64,000 nucleotides of DNA from positions 16,676 to 80,675 of IMG/VR virus record IMGVR_UViG_3300020424_000003. One strand, written 5' to 3'. How positions within the stretch are numbered: position 1 is the first letter of the stretch; each line of letters starts with the position of its first letter. Shown piece by piece: positions 24,381 through 32,196 of the stretch. The position numbers were made by a program, and so were the translations under genes. The DNA is from a virus. The notes beneath the pieces were generated by a model that saw only the letters and a program-made list of their open reading frames with translations, was not told the origin of the DNA and made no database searches.

Positions 24381-25514
24381 TTACTTTGGTTCTTGTGGAG
24401 CCTTTTTTTTTGAGTCAGTTAATAACTGACCTAATCTTCTGCTACGTTCAACGGATTCTCGTTTTTCCCTGTCCGCTACCTCTTCGCCTCCTGTTGCTGG
24501 TTCACTTGCTCCGAACTCATCATCAGTTGCTACTGGTTCAGCACCGGCCTCCTGGTCAACTGTTGGTTCCATTGGTTCCTCAGCTGGAGCTTCTGGATCT
24601 GCACCCATTGGCTCTGGAGCACCTTCGCCTGTTACGATGGCTACGCCACCTGTTAGTGCTTCTCTTGTAGTTTCAAAAACTGTATATAAATTTTCAAGTG
24701 CTGGTTTTACAGTATTGATGAACTCTTCGCTTTTCTCTGATCCTAATTCATCTCTGATCTTATCGCCTAGTTCAAGCATTGATTCAGTTTGCATTTCTGC
24801 TGTATCTTCCATCCAGCCTGTGAGTCTATCCACCATGTCCTTTGCGGCCATAACTAATGTTGCTTTATCTTCTTCACCCTCTATTAATTTAATGTAGCCT
24901 TCTAATGCTTCATTCATTTCTTTCTTGCAATCTTTGATTAACTGCTTTAATTTGTCTTTGTCTGCATCTGGGTGCATTTTCAACATTTCTGCTTCGGACA
25001 TTCCATCCTTGCACATTTTCATTACGTGTGCTTTTGATGGCATTTTACCTTTTTCTTCTTTTTCTTTGATGTCTTTAGCTTCGTCGTCTTTACCTTGCTT
25101 TTTAAGTATTGCTTTCTTTAAGCCTGCTGGTAATTTTTCTTGACCTTTTGTTAAATCTTCATCAGCTACATCTTCTTTTTTAGCTTCTTTATCCTTAACA
25201 GCCTTTTTCATTGGCTCTTTCTTATCGCCATCACCATCTATATCGATATAGTCTGGTTTAGCTTTAGCTCTTTCTTCAATTTCTCTGTTGATTACGTCTA
25301 GGAACATTTTGCCTTTTTGGTAGGCATCGCTTGTATGAACTGTTTCGAAACTTTCGTTGGTTTCAACTTGACTTAATTGTGTTCTAAGTTTGTTACGAGC
25401 ATCTTCAAGTTGCTCATTAGTGAAATCGTTCAAACGAAGTTTGGTTCCGAATGTTTTTGCCAATGACTCATTTAAGTCTTCAGCTGATGTTATTTTAAGT
25501 TCATTTAGTTTCAT
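24381..25514 (-). CDS. Late virion-associated protein with capsid-targeting-like N-terminus
   Basis: 377 residues. MKLNELKITSAEDLNE begins it, matching the short N-terminus shared by the genes up to 31.7 kb. DYIDIDGDGDKKEP resembles a Ca-binding loop. Lys/Glu-rich helices follow, then an Ala/Pro/Glu/Asp-rich segment from about residue 290 to 350. It ends DSKKKAPQEPK at an A9 run. Low complexity and charge suggest a scaffold or internal head protein. No family recognised. Confidence 0.7.
   Translation of the reverse strand: MKLNELKITSAEDLNESLAKTFGTKLRLNDFTNEQLEDARNKLRTQLSQVETNESFETVHTSDAYQKGKMFLDVINREIEERAKAKPDYIDIDGDGDKKEPMKKAVKDKEAKKEDVADEDLTKGQEKLPAGLKKAILKKQGKDDEAKDIKEKEEKGKMPSKAHVMKMCKDGMSEAEMLKMHPDADKDKLKQLIKDCKKEMNEALEGYIKLIEGEEDKATLVMAAKDMVDRLTGWMEDTAEMQTESMLELGDKIRDELGSEKSEEFINTVKPALENLYTVFETTREALTGGVAIVTGEGAPEPMGADPEAPAEEPMEPTVDQEAGAEPVATDDEFGASEPATGGEEVADREKRESVERSRRLGQLLTDSKKKAPQEPK
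24402..24408 (-). promoter_or_regulatory. Candidate -1 ribosomal frameshift site
   Basis: A-AAA-AAG heptamer in the zero frame on the minus strand, the same slippery site as E. coli dnaX, inside A9. A perfect 7-bp hairpin (GTCAGTT...AACTGAC, 24414-24430) lies just upstream. The -1 frame is open from here to the stop at 24046. Confidence 0.5.
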
Positions 25515-25538
25515 AGCACCGTTCCTATATGTTATTAT

Positions 25539-25545
25539 TATTTAT
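25539..25545 (-). promoter_or_regulatory. T4-type late promoter box
   Basis: ATAAATA on the minus strand, about 25 nt before the 25514 ATG; AGGAACGG precedes the start. Confidence 0.6.
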
Positions 25546-25547
25546 CA

Positions 25548-25985
25548 TCAATCATCAAATATGTATTCGTCTAATTGGCAGATATAGTCGTATGTATGGT
25601 CTTTTGCAAGTTCAAACCGCATATAAGCCATCTCTTTGCGTGTTTCGTCCTGGGTTTGCTCTATGGTATTCTTGTGAAATATGCTGTCCATGTAGTGTTT
25701 ATTAAGTTTTGAGTCCAAATGTAGGACTGTGTTCAATGTTTGCTTGTCTGATCTAGCTCTTGCTTTAGCATAAGCAATGGCTCCACGTTTACTAAAGGTT
25801 GTGCCTACTCGTTTATGGGTACCAACATCAAACAACAGATATCCACCATCTTTTTTGGATTCTCTGAATATTGTGTTCTTGATTCTTACTGATTTGCCTT
25901 TGCCCTTCACATAAGGCATATGGACCTTTTGAAGGCCATTTTCCATGATTTCATCTAGGGCTTTTTGTAATTTAGTAGGATTCAT
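25548..25985 (-). CDS. Phage protein, unknown function
   Basis: 145 residues from ATG (MNPTKLQKALDEIMENGL); the frame could begin 6 nt earlier at TTG. Basic centre (KGKGKSVRIKNTIFRESKK, AKARARSDKQ). Overlaps the upstream gene end by 14 nt. Late block; possibly virion-associated. Confidence 0.6.
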   Translation of the reverse strand: MNPTKLQKALDEIMENGLQKVHMPYVKGKGKSVRIKNTIFRESKKDGGYLLFDVGTHKRVGTTFSKRGAIAYAKARARSDKQTLNTVLHLDSKLNKHYMDSIFHKNTIEQTQDETRKEMAYMRFELAKDHTYDYICQLDEYIFDD

Positions 25986-26181
25986 TTGCAATTACCATTA
26001 CACTTCCATTATTGGTAATTTTACTTACCAGAGCTTTTCTAATAAGCCCTTCAATAACGAAACGTTCGCGTTCAGGAAAACTAATTAGGGGCATTGGATA
26101 ATCCTGCATTCTAGCAAGAACTTCCTTCTCTTCATTAGTTGTTTGTATACTGAATTCACCTACCAGTTCATTAAGTTTCAT
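25972..26181 (-). CDS. Small late protein with capsid-targeting-like N-terminus
   Basis: 69 residues, MKLNELVGEFSIQTTNEEK..., sharing MKLNEL with the 24381 gene. Remainder is helical and mixed-charge. 1-nt overlap with the gene upstream. Confidence 0.6.
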   Translation of the reverse strand: MKLNELVGEFSIQTTNEEKEVLARMQDYPMPLISFPERERFVIEGLIRKALVSKITNNGSVMVIANESY

Positions 26182-26633
26182 TAGACTACCTTACCAGCCA
26201 TTGAATTACCTGCGGCTTGGTCTGCTTTCTTTTTTACTATAGAATCTAGTTCTTTTTTATTATAAACAAATGCTTGTGGCTCTCCAGGTTTTGCTTCTGG
26301 ATTTTTAAGTGTTACCATATCACCCTTTACATCGTCAATATCAAATTCAGTTTCTTTTCCACTTTGCGTTGGCATTGCGATTGAACTACCTTTCTTTAAG
26401 ATAGCATTCGAAACTTTACTCTGTGCTTTTTGTACGGCTTTCACTGCCGCTTGGCCAATACCTTTGGCTTTATTGGCTCCTACTTTTCCAAGTTGAGCTC
26501 CCATTCTTACACCAGCCTTCGCCGCCGCGGATCCCATTTTAGCACCTACACGACCTATGGCCGCTCCTATTGCCGGTACTACCTCTACAACCTTGCCGTC
26601 TTCCTTGGGCTTGATGAATTCGTTTGCTCTCAT
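26181..26633 (-). CDS. Ala/Gly/Lys-rich late protein with capsid-targeting-like N-terminus
   Basis: 150 residues, MRANEFIKPKEDGKVVEVV then a Gly/Ala/Lys-rich stretch (AAIGRVGAKMGSAAAKAGVR) that is membrane-active-looking or histone-like. C-terminal part DIDDVKGDMVTLKNPEAKPG looks like a small barrel. Likely packaged or DNA-associated. Confidence 0.6.
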   Translation of the reverse strand: MRANEFIKPKEDGKVVEVVPAIGAAIGRVGAKMGSAAAKAGVRMGAQLGKVGANKAKGIGQAAVKAVQKAQSKVSNAILKKGSSIAMPTQSGKETEFDIDDVKGDMVTLKNPEAKPGEPQAFVYNKKELDSIVKKKADQAAGNSMAGKVV

Positions 26634-26989
26634 TACTTGCTTCTTCTTCCTGGTTTAAACTTGCGGGCCTTTTTTGCTTTCACAGGTTTATACCTTCTTT
26701 GTGTATTCTGTACGTTTGCTTTTGTTAAACGTTTTGTTAAACCACCAGCTCTTTTAATACGAGCTGATTTAACTTTCATAACACTTGAACGTCTAGCCTT
26801 TGCTCTTTTTAAATTAATAGCACTTCCTACTTTCTTCTGTGCATTACAGGTACTAGGTTGTGCAACAATTCTACCTTTACGTGTTCCTGAGGTACATCTA
26901 TATTTACGTACAAGTTTGCCTTTGTTTCTACCCCAAATTTGAACTACGCCTTCCTTAATAGATTCTGTCATTATTTCTTTTATCAACAT
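26633..26989 (-). CDS. Highly basic late protein, paralogue of the next gene
   Basis: 118 residues with about a third Lys/Arg. MLIKEIMTESIKEGVVQIWG then RNKGKLVRKYRCTSGTRKGR with a CysX...Cys pair, then a Lys/Arg tail. Shares IWxRxxxKxVRKYRCTxG with the adjacent 26989 protein. Fits a packaged internal or DNA-condensing protein, like T4 internal proteins. Confidence 0.7.
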   Translation of the reverse strand: MLIKEIMTESIKEGVVQIWGRNKGKLVRKYRCTSGTRKGRIVAQPSTCNAQKKVGSAINLKRAKARRSSVMKVKSARIKRAGGLTKRLTKANVQNTQRRYKPVKAKKARKFKPGRRSK

Positions 26990-27273
26990 TATCTTCTACC
27001 GGCCTTGTTTAATGCTTGTACTCTACGACTTGCAGGATTTACTCTTTTAGTTCTGCGAGCCTTTCTCATCATTTTAGCCCCAATCCTTGCTCTTGTACGT
27101 TTCATTGTTATTCTAGCTTTCATGTTGGGGGAGGCAAAACATTGACTCATCTGTTTTACAATACGTCCTTTGCGTCTACCAGCTGTGCAACGATACTTTC
27201 GCACGACCTTCTTACCAGATCTTGCCCATATCTGCTTCTCAGTTAATGATTCATATATTTCACGTACTAGCAT
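26989..27273 (-). CDS. Highly basic late protein (paralogue)
   Basis: 94 residues, MLVREIYESLTEKQIWARSG then KKVVRKYRCTAGRRKGR. Duplicated from its neighbour. The ATG lies 5 nt after an ATAAATA box, so the mRNA is predicted leaderless and the pair is made late. Confidence 0.7.
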   Translation of the reverse strand: MLVREIYESLTEKQIWARSGKKVVRKYRCTAGRRKGRIVKQMSQCFASPNMKARITMKRTRARIGAKMMRKARRTKRVNPASRRVQALNKAGRR

Positions 27274-27278
27274 ACGTG

Positions 27279-27285
27279 TATTTAT
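27279..27285 (-). promoter_or_regulatory. Late promoter box, leaderless arrangement
   Basis: ATAAATA, CACGT, ATG (27273) on the minus strand. Confidence 0.6.
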
Positions 27286-27316
27286 GTTGTTAAAGATGTA
27301 AAGTAATTAGGTTGGA

Positions 27317-27553
27317 TTATGTAAAGTTGATAAGGACTACGACTACTGTTGAAAGCAAACCAGCTATAATTGTGCCTGTTGCACCTATAATAACTTTTAC
27401 CATTGACTTATTACCATGTGTGATATCGGCGTGAACGTGTTCAACTTTGGCTTCGATCTTGCTGAGGCGAAGCTCTAAATTGTTATATCTCTGTTCGCAC
27501 AAATCAACGTGTGCTTCTAAGTTTTCTCTTTCTAAACTAGTGGCTCTTGCCAT
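27317..27553 (-). CDS. XhlA/holin-like membrane anchored coiled coil
   Basis: 78 residues from MARATSLERENLEAHVDLC (site GGAACGGAGAGA upstream). N-terminal coiled coil, then VKVIIGATGTIIAGLLSTVVVVLI membrane helix. This coiled-coil-plus-one-helix layout resembles XhlA-type holin or accessory lysis proteins. A longer frame begins at 27601. Confidence 0.6.
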   Translation of the reverse strand: MARATSLERENLEAHVDLCEQRYNNLELRLSKIEAKVEHVHADITHGNKSMVKVIIGATGTIIAGLLSTVVVVLINFT

Positions 27554-27625
27554 CTTTTTCTCTCCGTTCCTTATTCTATCGTGGAAGGGGCCTATAATCA
27601 AATCGCCTAAAGTAAGTTTGCCTAA

Positions 27626-27633
27626 TACTTATA
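27626..27633 (-). promoter_or_regulatory. Late promoter box for the XhlA-like gene
   Basis: TATAAGTA on the minus strand about 75 nt before the start. Confidence 0.45.
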
Positions 27634-27647
27634 TATTTACCGTGTGC

Positions 27648-28058
27648 CTACTGCTTTTTATCTGCTAACTTAAAAATGATGTTTTTACTAGCATCATCTT
27701 TTGTTCTGAAAGCATTATTATTTATCGTAACAGATTCAGTAAGCCCTGCAATAACAGGCACCAAATCAAAGTCATCTACCAATGCATCAACGGTCAAAGC
27801 ACCTTCCTGCTCAATGTTAAACTTGAAGTGCCATACATTGTGTTTGCCTTTAAATGATTGACCAAACTCACTATCAGTGATGTCCAATCCACTAACCATA
27901 ATAGGTTTTTCGTTGAAGTAAGGGTTTGCTCTAAGTCCTATGACTTGTAAAAATGTGTTCCAATTTGCTTGTTGGTTGATTGCCAAACGATCTTCACTAC
28001 GGAATTTGGTTTGTCCTGTGTTTGTTATGTCAATCAATGTTGCGACTTCGAAGTTCAT
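27648..28058 (-). CDS. Probable virion structural protein
   Basis: 136 residues from MNFEVATLIDITNTGQTKF. Beta-rich, as in small head or tail proteins of T4-like marine phages. The start was set at the ATG 5 nt after TATAAGTA; another ATG 18 nt upstream would lie inside the promoter. Confidence 0.6.
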   Translation of the reverse strand: MNFEVATLIDITNTGQTKFRSEDRLAINQQANWNTFLQVIGLRANPYFNEKPIMVSGLDITDSEFGQSFKGKHNVWHFKFNIEQEGALTVDALVDDFDLVPVIAGLTESVTINNNAFRTKDDASKNIIFKLADKKQ

Positions 28059-28063
28059 ATTAC

Positions 28064-28071
28064 TACTTATA
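28064..28071 (-). promoter_or_regulatory. Late promoter box, leaderless arrangement
   Basis: TATAAGTA, GTAAT, ATG (28058) on the minus strand, just downstream of a terminator. Confidence 0.6.
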
Positions 28072-28076
28072 GCCAT

Positions 28077-28108
28077 AAAAAAAGGGCTCGAATAAATCCG
28101 AGCCCTTT
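28077..28108 (-). terminator. Rho-independent terminator
   Basis: 10-bp stem AAAGGGCTCG / CGAGCCCTTT with an 8-nt loop, then seven T's on the minus strand; ends transcripts of the 28148 gene. Confidence 0.9.
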
Positions 28109-28147
28109 AGTGTGTTTAGTTTTGCTAAACTTCTTACTAACTTAGAC

Positions 28148-28510
28148 TTACGCCGCTGTTAATGTAGAAGCCGCAACAACAGTTGATCCAGAAACGTCAA
28201 TGTCGTTTGGTCCTACTGCTGTACCTAAGTGTCTGATAGCCGCTTGTAAAGAAGCCGCGTCCCACTGTGAACTATCAACTAAGATAGTTGCCGTTCCTGC
28301 GTTGGAATCAGTGAAAGATGCACCTAGTGTGTTAGTTGCCATCATAATTGCTTCAACAACTTCGTTAGCCGCGTCATCTTCTGCTCTGATGTCTTGTGCT
28401 GAGTTTGAAGCATTTTTTACTGTTACTAAGAAAGCGCCGATGTTAGCACTTGTTCTGTAAGATCCTACAACATAGTTGCCGAATCCTGATACTCTACTTG
28501 GTCCTGCCAT
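28148..28510 (-). CDS. Probable abundant virion structural protein
   Basis: 120 residues, Ala/Ser/Thr/Val-rich (MAGPSRVSGFGNYVVGSYRT). The gene has its own TATAAATA promoter, strong AGGAGA site and terminator, as expected of a very abundant late protein such as a head decoration or tail component. Family not recognised. Confidence 0.7.
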   Translation of the reverse strand: MAGPSRVSGFGNYVVGSYRTSANIGAFLVTVKNASNSAQDIRAEDDAANEVVEAIMMATNTLGASFTDSNAGTATILVDSSQWDAASLQAAIRHLGTAVGPNDIDVSGSTVVAASTLTAA

Positions 28511-28567
28511 TTTATTTCTCCTATTTTCTAATGGCCTTAGAGCGTTCTCTTGCTCTTTGGTTACAAG

Positions 28568-28575
28568 TATTTATA
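28568..28575 (-). promoter_or_regulatory. T4-type late promoter
   Basis: TATAAATA on the minus strand, 58 nt before the 28510 start. The leader holds a hairpin AGAGC...GCTCT. Confidence 0.65.
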
Positions 28576-28596
28576 TTATTTTGGAAAAAAGTATGA

Positions 28597-29463
28597 TTAT
28601 CGGTTCTTTTTGGCTCTATTTTCTAAACTTCTAAGCATTTGCACATATCCGGGGCCTGCTTTTACTATGTTATCTACTATTAGAATTGCAGGCAAATAAC
28701 TTTTTACAAACTGTGATGGAATGCTTTTGCCGTCTTTGGCCATTTCTAAGAACTTCTTTGTACCAACTAAATTTTTAGATCCAACAAGATATCTATACAA
28801 AGACAAGTCTCTTGCAGTGACTGATATGTCAGGCATACTTACTGTTGGTTCATTGTCTTTAACTGTGCTTGTTTCTAAATCTCTCTGTGCAACAAGTTCT
28901 TCAAGATGTACAATTAAATCACTTGATCTAAGTTTTGCTCTTGCGGCAATGGACAATCTTGTTGCTAATCTTTTCTTGTCCATTGTTGTTAATGATTGAA
29001 AACTCATTAACGATCTTCTAATTGATTTGTAATCTGCGTTGGATATTCTTAATGCAGATTCTAATCCTATAAATGTTTCACTTGTTCGTGATGCTTGACC
29101 GTTGCCAAGTGTGGTTAGATATCTATTCAAACCATTAAGTGGCACACTGGTACGCCTTGCCACTAGTCTAGCACTATCGGGATCTTTAAGTTTGGAAAGA
29201 GCTTCATCATCTCCATTTGCGAAGTAGATGAAATTATGCAAGTCTGTGCCATGTATCTGAAAACGTCTATAGGAAGTATCGTGTGTTTTCTTTGCATAAG
29301 CCATAGCAATAGGCACATACCTTGGATATTTTCTCAATAGTTCTAGAACTAGTAAAGACAAGTACAATCTCTCGCAACAATCATTGTAAGTGAGTTTTAA
29401 AACATCACTTGAGTTACGAGTCATTCTTGCTTCATAGAGTTCCTCTATAAAATCAAGTTGCAT
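28597..29463 (-). CDS. Late phage protein with internal-protein-like N-terminus
   Basis: 288 residues starting MQLDFIEELYEARMTRNSSD, which resembles the T4 internal-protein leader with a cleavage-like site (LYE/A). The rest is helical and basic (RLSIAARAKLRSSDLIVHL). Not recognised. Confidence 0.6.
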   Translation of the reverse strand: MQLDFIEELYEARMTRNSSDVLKLTYNDCCERLYLSLLVLELLRKYPRYVPIAMAYAKKTHDTSYRRFQIHGTDLHNFIYFANGDDEALSKLKDPDSARLVARRTSVPLNGLNRYLTTLGNGQASRTSETFIGLESALRISNADYKSIRRSLMSFQSLTTMDKKRLATRLSIAARAKLRSSDLIVHLEELVAQRDLETSTVKDNEPTVSMPDISVTARDLSLYRYLVGSKNLVGTKKFLEMAKDGKSIPSQFVKSYLPAILIVDNIVKAGPGYVQMLRSLENRAKKNR

Positions 29464-29466
29464 TAG

Positions 29467-31005
29467 TTAGGCTCCTTGTGCGTAACTTGTAGCCATTCTA
29501 TCGATTTCGTCATCGCTAGGCTCTCTTCTATCATCATCGTCGTCATCATCTGCAGATGGTTCAGGATCTTTTACAGAACCAATAGCAGGATCAGGCATCT
29601 TTTGTCCAACTGCCATTGCTTGTTTGATAGTTTTCACATCAAGCTCACTTACTTTTTGTAAGTCGCCAAAGCTAGTTGGTCCGCCTGGTGTGCCGAAACG
29701 TGTCAATGCATCACCTAACTTCGATAATTTATTTCCTAGTGCGATAGCTTCATCGTCTTTGTTCATCTTCATGCCCATGTCCATTATGACTCTACCAATC
29801 TTTGCCATTTTGTTTTCTTGTGATTGGCCTCCTGTCATTCTTGGATCTTCAGGAATAAATTCATTCGCTTTCATGTTTGCTCCTTCCCTTTTGATTGCTC
29901 TATTAGCCGCACTAAATCCAGCACGATTAACAAATTTTAAATCTCCACCTTGTCGTGACATAACATAACCTTCGCCACCTGGAGTATCACCTATTGATGC
30001 TTTGACATCAGTTGACTGTGCGTCAAGCTGTTTGATAATGTTATCCTTAACATTCATTATGCCGGATACCACTTGCCATAAAGCACCAAAGGCTTTCATG
30101 TTTTCATTTATGTAGTTGATTATTTTTTCTTGTTTAGGTTTACTGACAACACTACTTTGTAACCAACGTACAAAATCTCTGCCTAAATTGTTTAAGCCTG
30201 TATCTACCTTGCTGTTTGTATAACTGTAAAGTATGTTTGAAAAGTCTGAGACTTTCATTTGTTTTAATTTATTTTTGTCCAATAAAGAATCTAATGCACT
30301 TGCGTTTGCATTAATGGTTGCACTTAATTTGTTTATGCCACTCATATCTATTTTTGGTGGCTGTTGTACAGTGACAGGAGGCAACACTAATAATTTGTTA
30401 CCTTGAAATATATCATAATCTGTTAAAGGCTTTTCAGTTCCATCAGGGTCAACTATTCTATGAATCACTACCCCAGCATCCGATTGGGCAATTCGTTTTC
30501 CTATGTCACTGTCAGCTTGTACCGAATAGGAAACCAATTGCGGTTTAAAATTAAATGTGCCATTTTTTTCTTCGGGCCTGTTAAAATATAACAAGTCGCC
30601 TTTGAAGTAGCCTCTATAATCTTCAGGTATTGCCTTTTCAAACACAGGAAAAACATTTTTCATATTATTTGCAAATGCCTTGTAACTGTCTGGCTTCTCG
30701 CCACCTTTACCTCTGCCTAATAACATTTTCTCAACGTCATCTCCTGATTTACTTTTTCCATCATAACCTTTTGCAACAAAGCCTGACTTGTCAGTGAAAA
30801 TAAAATCACCCTTGTCATCTCTGCCAAATATCACTGCTGGACTTCCGTCCCATTTAATTGTTGTGGATTGTGTGTCACCTGCCGCCAAGTCTTTGAAAGC
30901 TTCTAAAACTCTGATAGCACCTTTACTACCTTCAAAGAAGATTACATCTTCTGCATGGTCAATACGAGCACCTTCATTTACTATTTTAAATTCTTCAAAT
31001 TTCAT
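29467..31005 (-). CDS. Ligase-fold (nucleotidyltransferase-like) late protein
   Basis: 512 residues. TIKWDGSPAVIFGRD near residue 50 matches a ligase motif I (KxDGxxA) with a candidate AMP-accepting Lys; FTDKSGF and YFKGDLLYFNRPEE resemble later ligase motifs (Glu replaced by Asp). An acidic tail with seven Asp follows (ADDDDDDDRRE). N-terminus MKFEEFKIVNEGARIDH is of the capsid-targeting type. An internal MKANEF copy occurs near residue 378. 1-nt overlap with the 31005 gene, a pol-beta-like partner. Confidence 0.6.
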   Translation of the reverse strand: MKFEEFKIVNEGARIDHAEDVIFFEGSKGAIRVLEAFKDLAAGDTQSTTIKWDGSPAVIFGRDDKGDFIFTDKSGFVAKGYDGKSKSGDDVEKMLLGRGKGGEKPDSYKAFANNMKNVFPVFEKAIPEDYRGYFKGDLLYFNRPEEKNGTFNFKPQLVSYSVQADSDIGKRIAQSDAGVVIHRIVDPDGTEKPLTDYDIFQGNKLLVLPPVTVQQPPKIDMSGINKLSATINANASALDSLLDKNKLKQMKVSDFSNILYSYTNSKVDTGLNNLGRDFVRWLQSSVVSKPKQEKIINYINENMKAFGALWQVVSGIMNVKDNIIKQLDAQSTDVKASIGDTPGGEGYVMSRQGGDLKFVNRAGFSAANRAIKREGANMKANEFIPEDPRMTGGQSQENKMAKIGRVIMDMGMKMNKDDEAIALGNKLSKLGDALTRFGTPGGPTSFGDLQKVSELDVKTIKQAMAVGQKMPDPAIGSVKDPEPSADDDDDDDRREPSDDEIDRMATSYAQGA

Positions 31006-31700
31006 TACGGTAACTTCAAGCCTTCTTTGTCAAAGTAATCCTTTGCGTCTTTAACTAGATTTTCATAGTTGGGATCTGTTTTAATTTTAGCATTGATAGT
31101 TTCAACACTTCTCATATCGTCAGCACTTGCTCCATCTCCTAGCAATACTTTTGCTACCTCATTTGGATCTTTGGTTACTGGCTCGTTAGTGATTCTATCT
31201 ACCAACCCATTTGTTGGTGACCATTTGTAACCCTGTGCTTTTGCAACAGAGGCAATCATGATCATTCTGTGTTGTCCTTTGAATTCACTATCTGCCGCAC
31301 CACGCAAGGCAAACTTCATAAACTTGGGATCACCAAACATAAGATCAGTTTGTACAAATCCGTTCTTGGCATCACCTTTGATTGGAGTCTTAAAATGTAC
31401 ACTTACACCAGACTTGGCTATCCAAGATCTATCATCGTCCTTTGGAGCATTTGAATCTTTCCAGGCTTTAAGTTTTCCTACAAGAGCATCTTTGTTGACC
31501 TTCTCTTTGTCAACTGCAACATCTAAGTCACCACTGGTAGGTTTGATACCTGTGCTACCTAGCATGAAGTTTACATGATCAAGTCCTGTGATCTTCTCCA
31601 ACCATTTAAGTGTTGGCTCTACGTCAGCTTGGTTAATTCTCTGTGTTGCGTCCTGTCCGTCTGGTGTTTTGAATACGTTACCGCCTTCATTTAGTATCAT
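31005..31700 (-). CDS. Polymerase-beta-type nucleotidyltransferase
   Basis: 231 residues starting at MILNEGGNVFKTPDG (AAGGA upstream; a longer frame starts at 31724). LGSTGIKPTSGDLDVAVD is the NTase GS-x9-DxD core and FVQTDLMFG holds the third Asp. Such enzymes add nucleotides to protein or RNA/DNA. Transcribed with the ligase-fold gene. N-terminus MILNE could be a processing site. Confidence 0.65.
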   Translation of the reverse strand: MILNEGGNVFKTPDGQDATQRINQADVEPTLKWLEKITGLDHVNFMLGSTGIKPTSGDLDVAVDKEKVNKDALVGKLKAWKDSNAPKDDDRSWIAKSGVSVHFKTPIKGDAKNGFVQTDLMFGDPKFMKFALRGAADSEFKGQHRMIMIASVAKAQGYKWSPTNGLVDRITNEPVTKDPNEVAKVLLGDGASADDMRSVETINAKIKTDPNYENLVKDAKDYFDKEGLKLP

Positions 31701-31959
31701 GGCCCTGATCCTTTTTGTCTTCAATTATCTTGTCAATTCCGCGTTTGAACTTTCTAGGATCGCCACTTCTGATACTGTTAATAAAACGTCTTTCCATTTC
31801 TTGTGCAACCTCAGGACTATATGATTCTGTAATACGATTCAACAGATTGATACTGCTTTCTATCAGATTATTACCTGTAGACTGTATTAAGGCATCGTTA
31901 TTGCTAGTTCTGTTGATAGAACTCAATTCCTGTAATATTGATCTAGTACGTTTTCTCAT
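31687..31959 (-). CDS. Phage protein, unknown
   Basis: 90 residues, helical (MRKRTRSILQELSSINRTS). Basic N-terminus and C-terminus. Stop overlaps the NTase start. First gene of the late minus run. Confidence 0.55.
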   Translation of the reverse strand: MRKRTRSILQELSSINRTSNNDALIQSTGNNLIESSINLLNRITESYSPEVAQEMERRFINSIRSGDPRKFKRGIDKIIEDKKDQGHDTK

Positions 31960-32019
31960 GGCTTATATTCCCTATAACTGTATTTAGTGTTATCAAAATA
32001 AATATTTCGCCGTATTCGG

Positions 32020-32047
32020 TTGACAAAATTGCTAATACTATTATATA
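32020..32047 (+). promoter_or_regulatory. Sigma-70 promoter for tRNA-Gly
   Basis: TTGACA, 16-bp spacer, TATATA. Confidence 0.7.
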
Positions 32048-32059
32048 CTAGTTGCAAAT

Positions 32060-32133
32060 GCGGGTGTCGTATAGTGGTAATACCTCAGCCTTCCAAGCTG
32101 ATGCTAGGAGTTCGATTCTCCTCACCCGCTCCA
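32060..32133 (+). tRNA. tRNA-Gly (TCC)
   Basis: 74 nt with encoded CCA; anticodon loop CTTCCAA; acceptor GCGGGTG / CACCCGC; T-loop TTCGATT. Confidence 0.93.
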
Positions 32134-32163
32134 TACCCAATTACATTTAAATTATATAAGCAG

Positions 32164-32170
32164 ATAAATA
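32164..32170 (+). promoter_or_regulatory. T4-type late promoter box
   Basis: ATAAATA, 27 nt before the DUF1353 start. Confidence 0.55.
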
Positions 32171-32196
32171 TACTTGAATAAGGAGATAGCAAGTAT

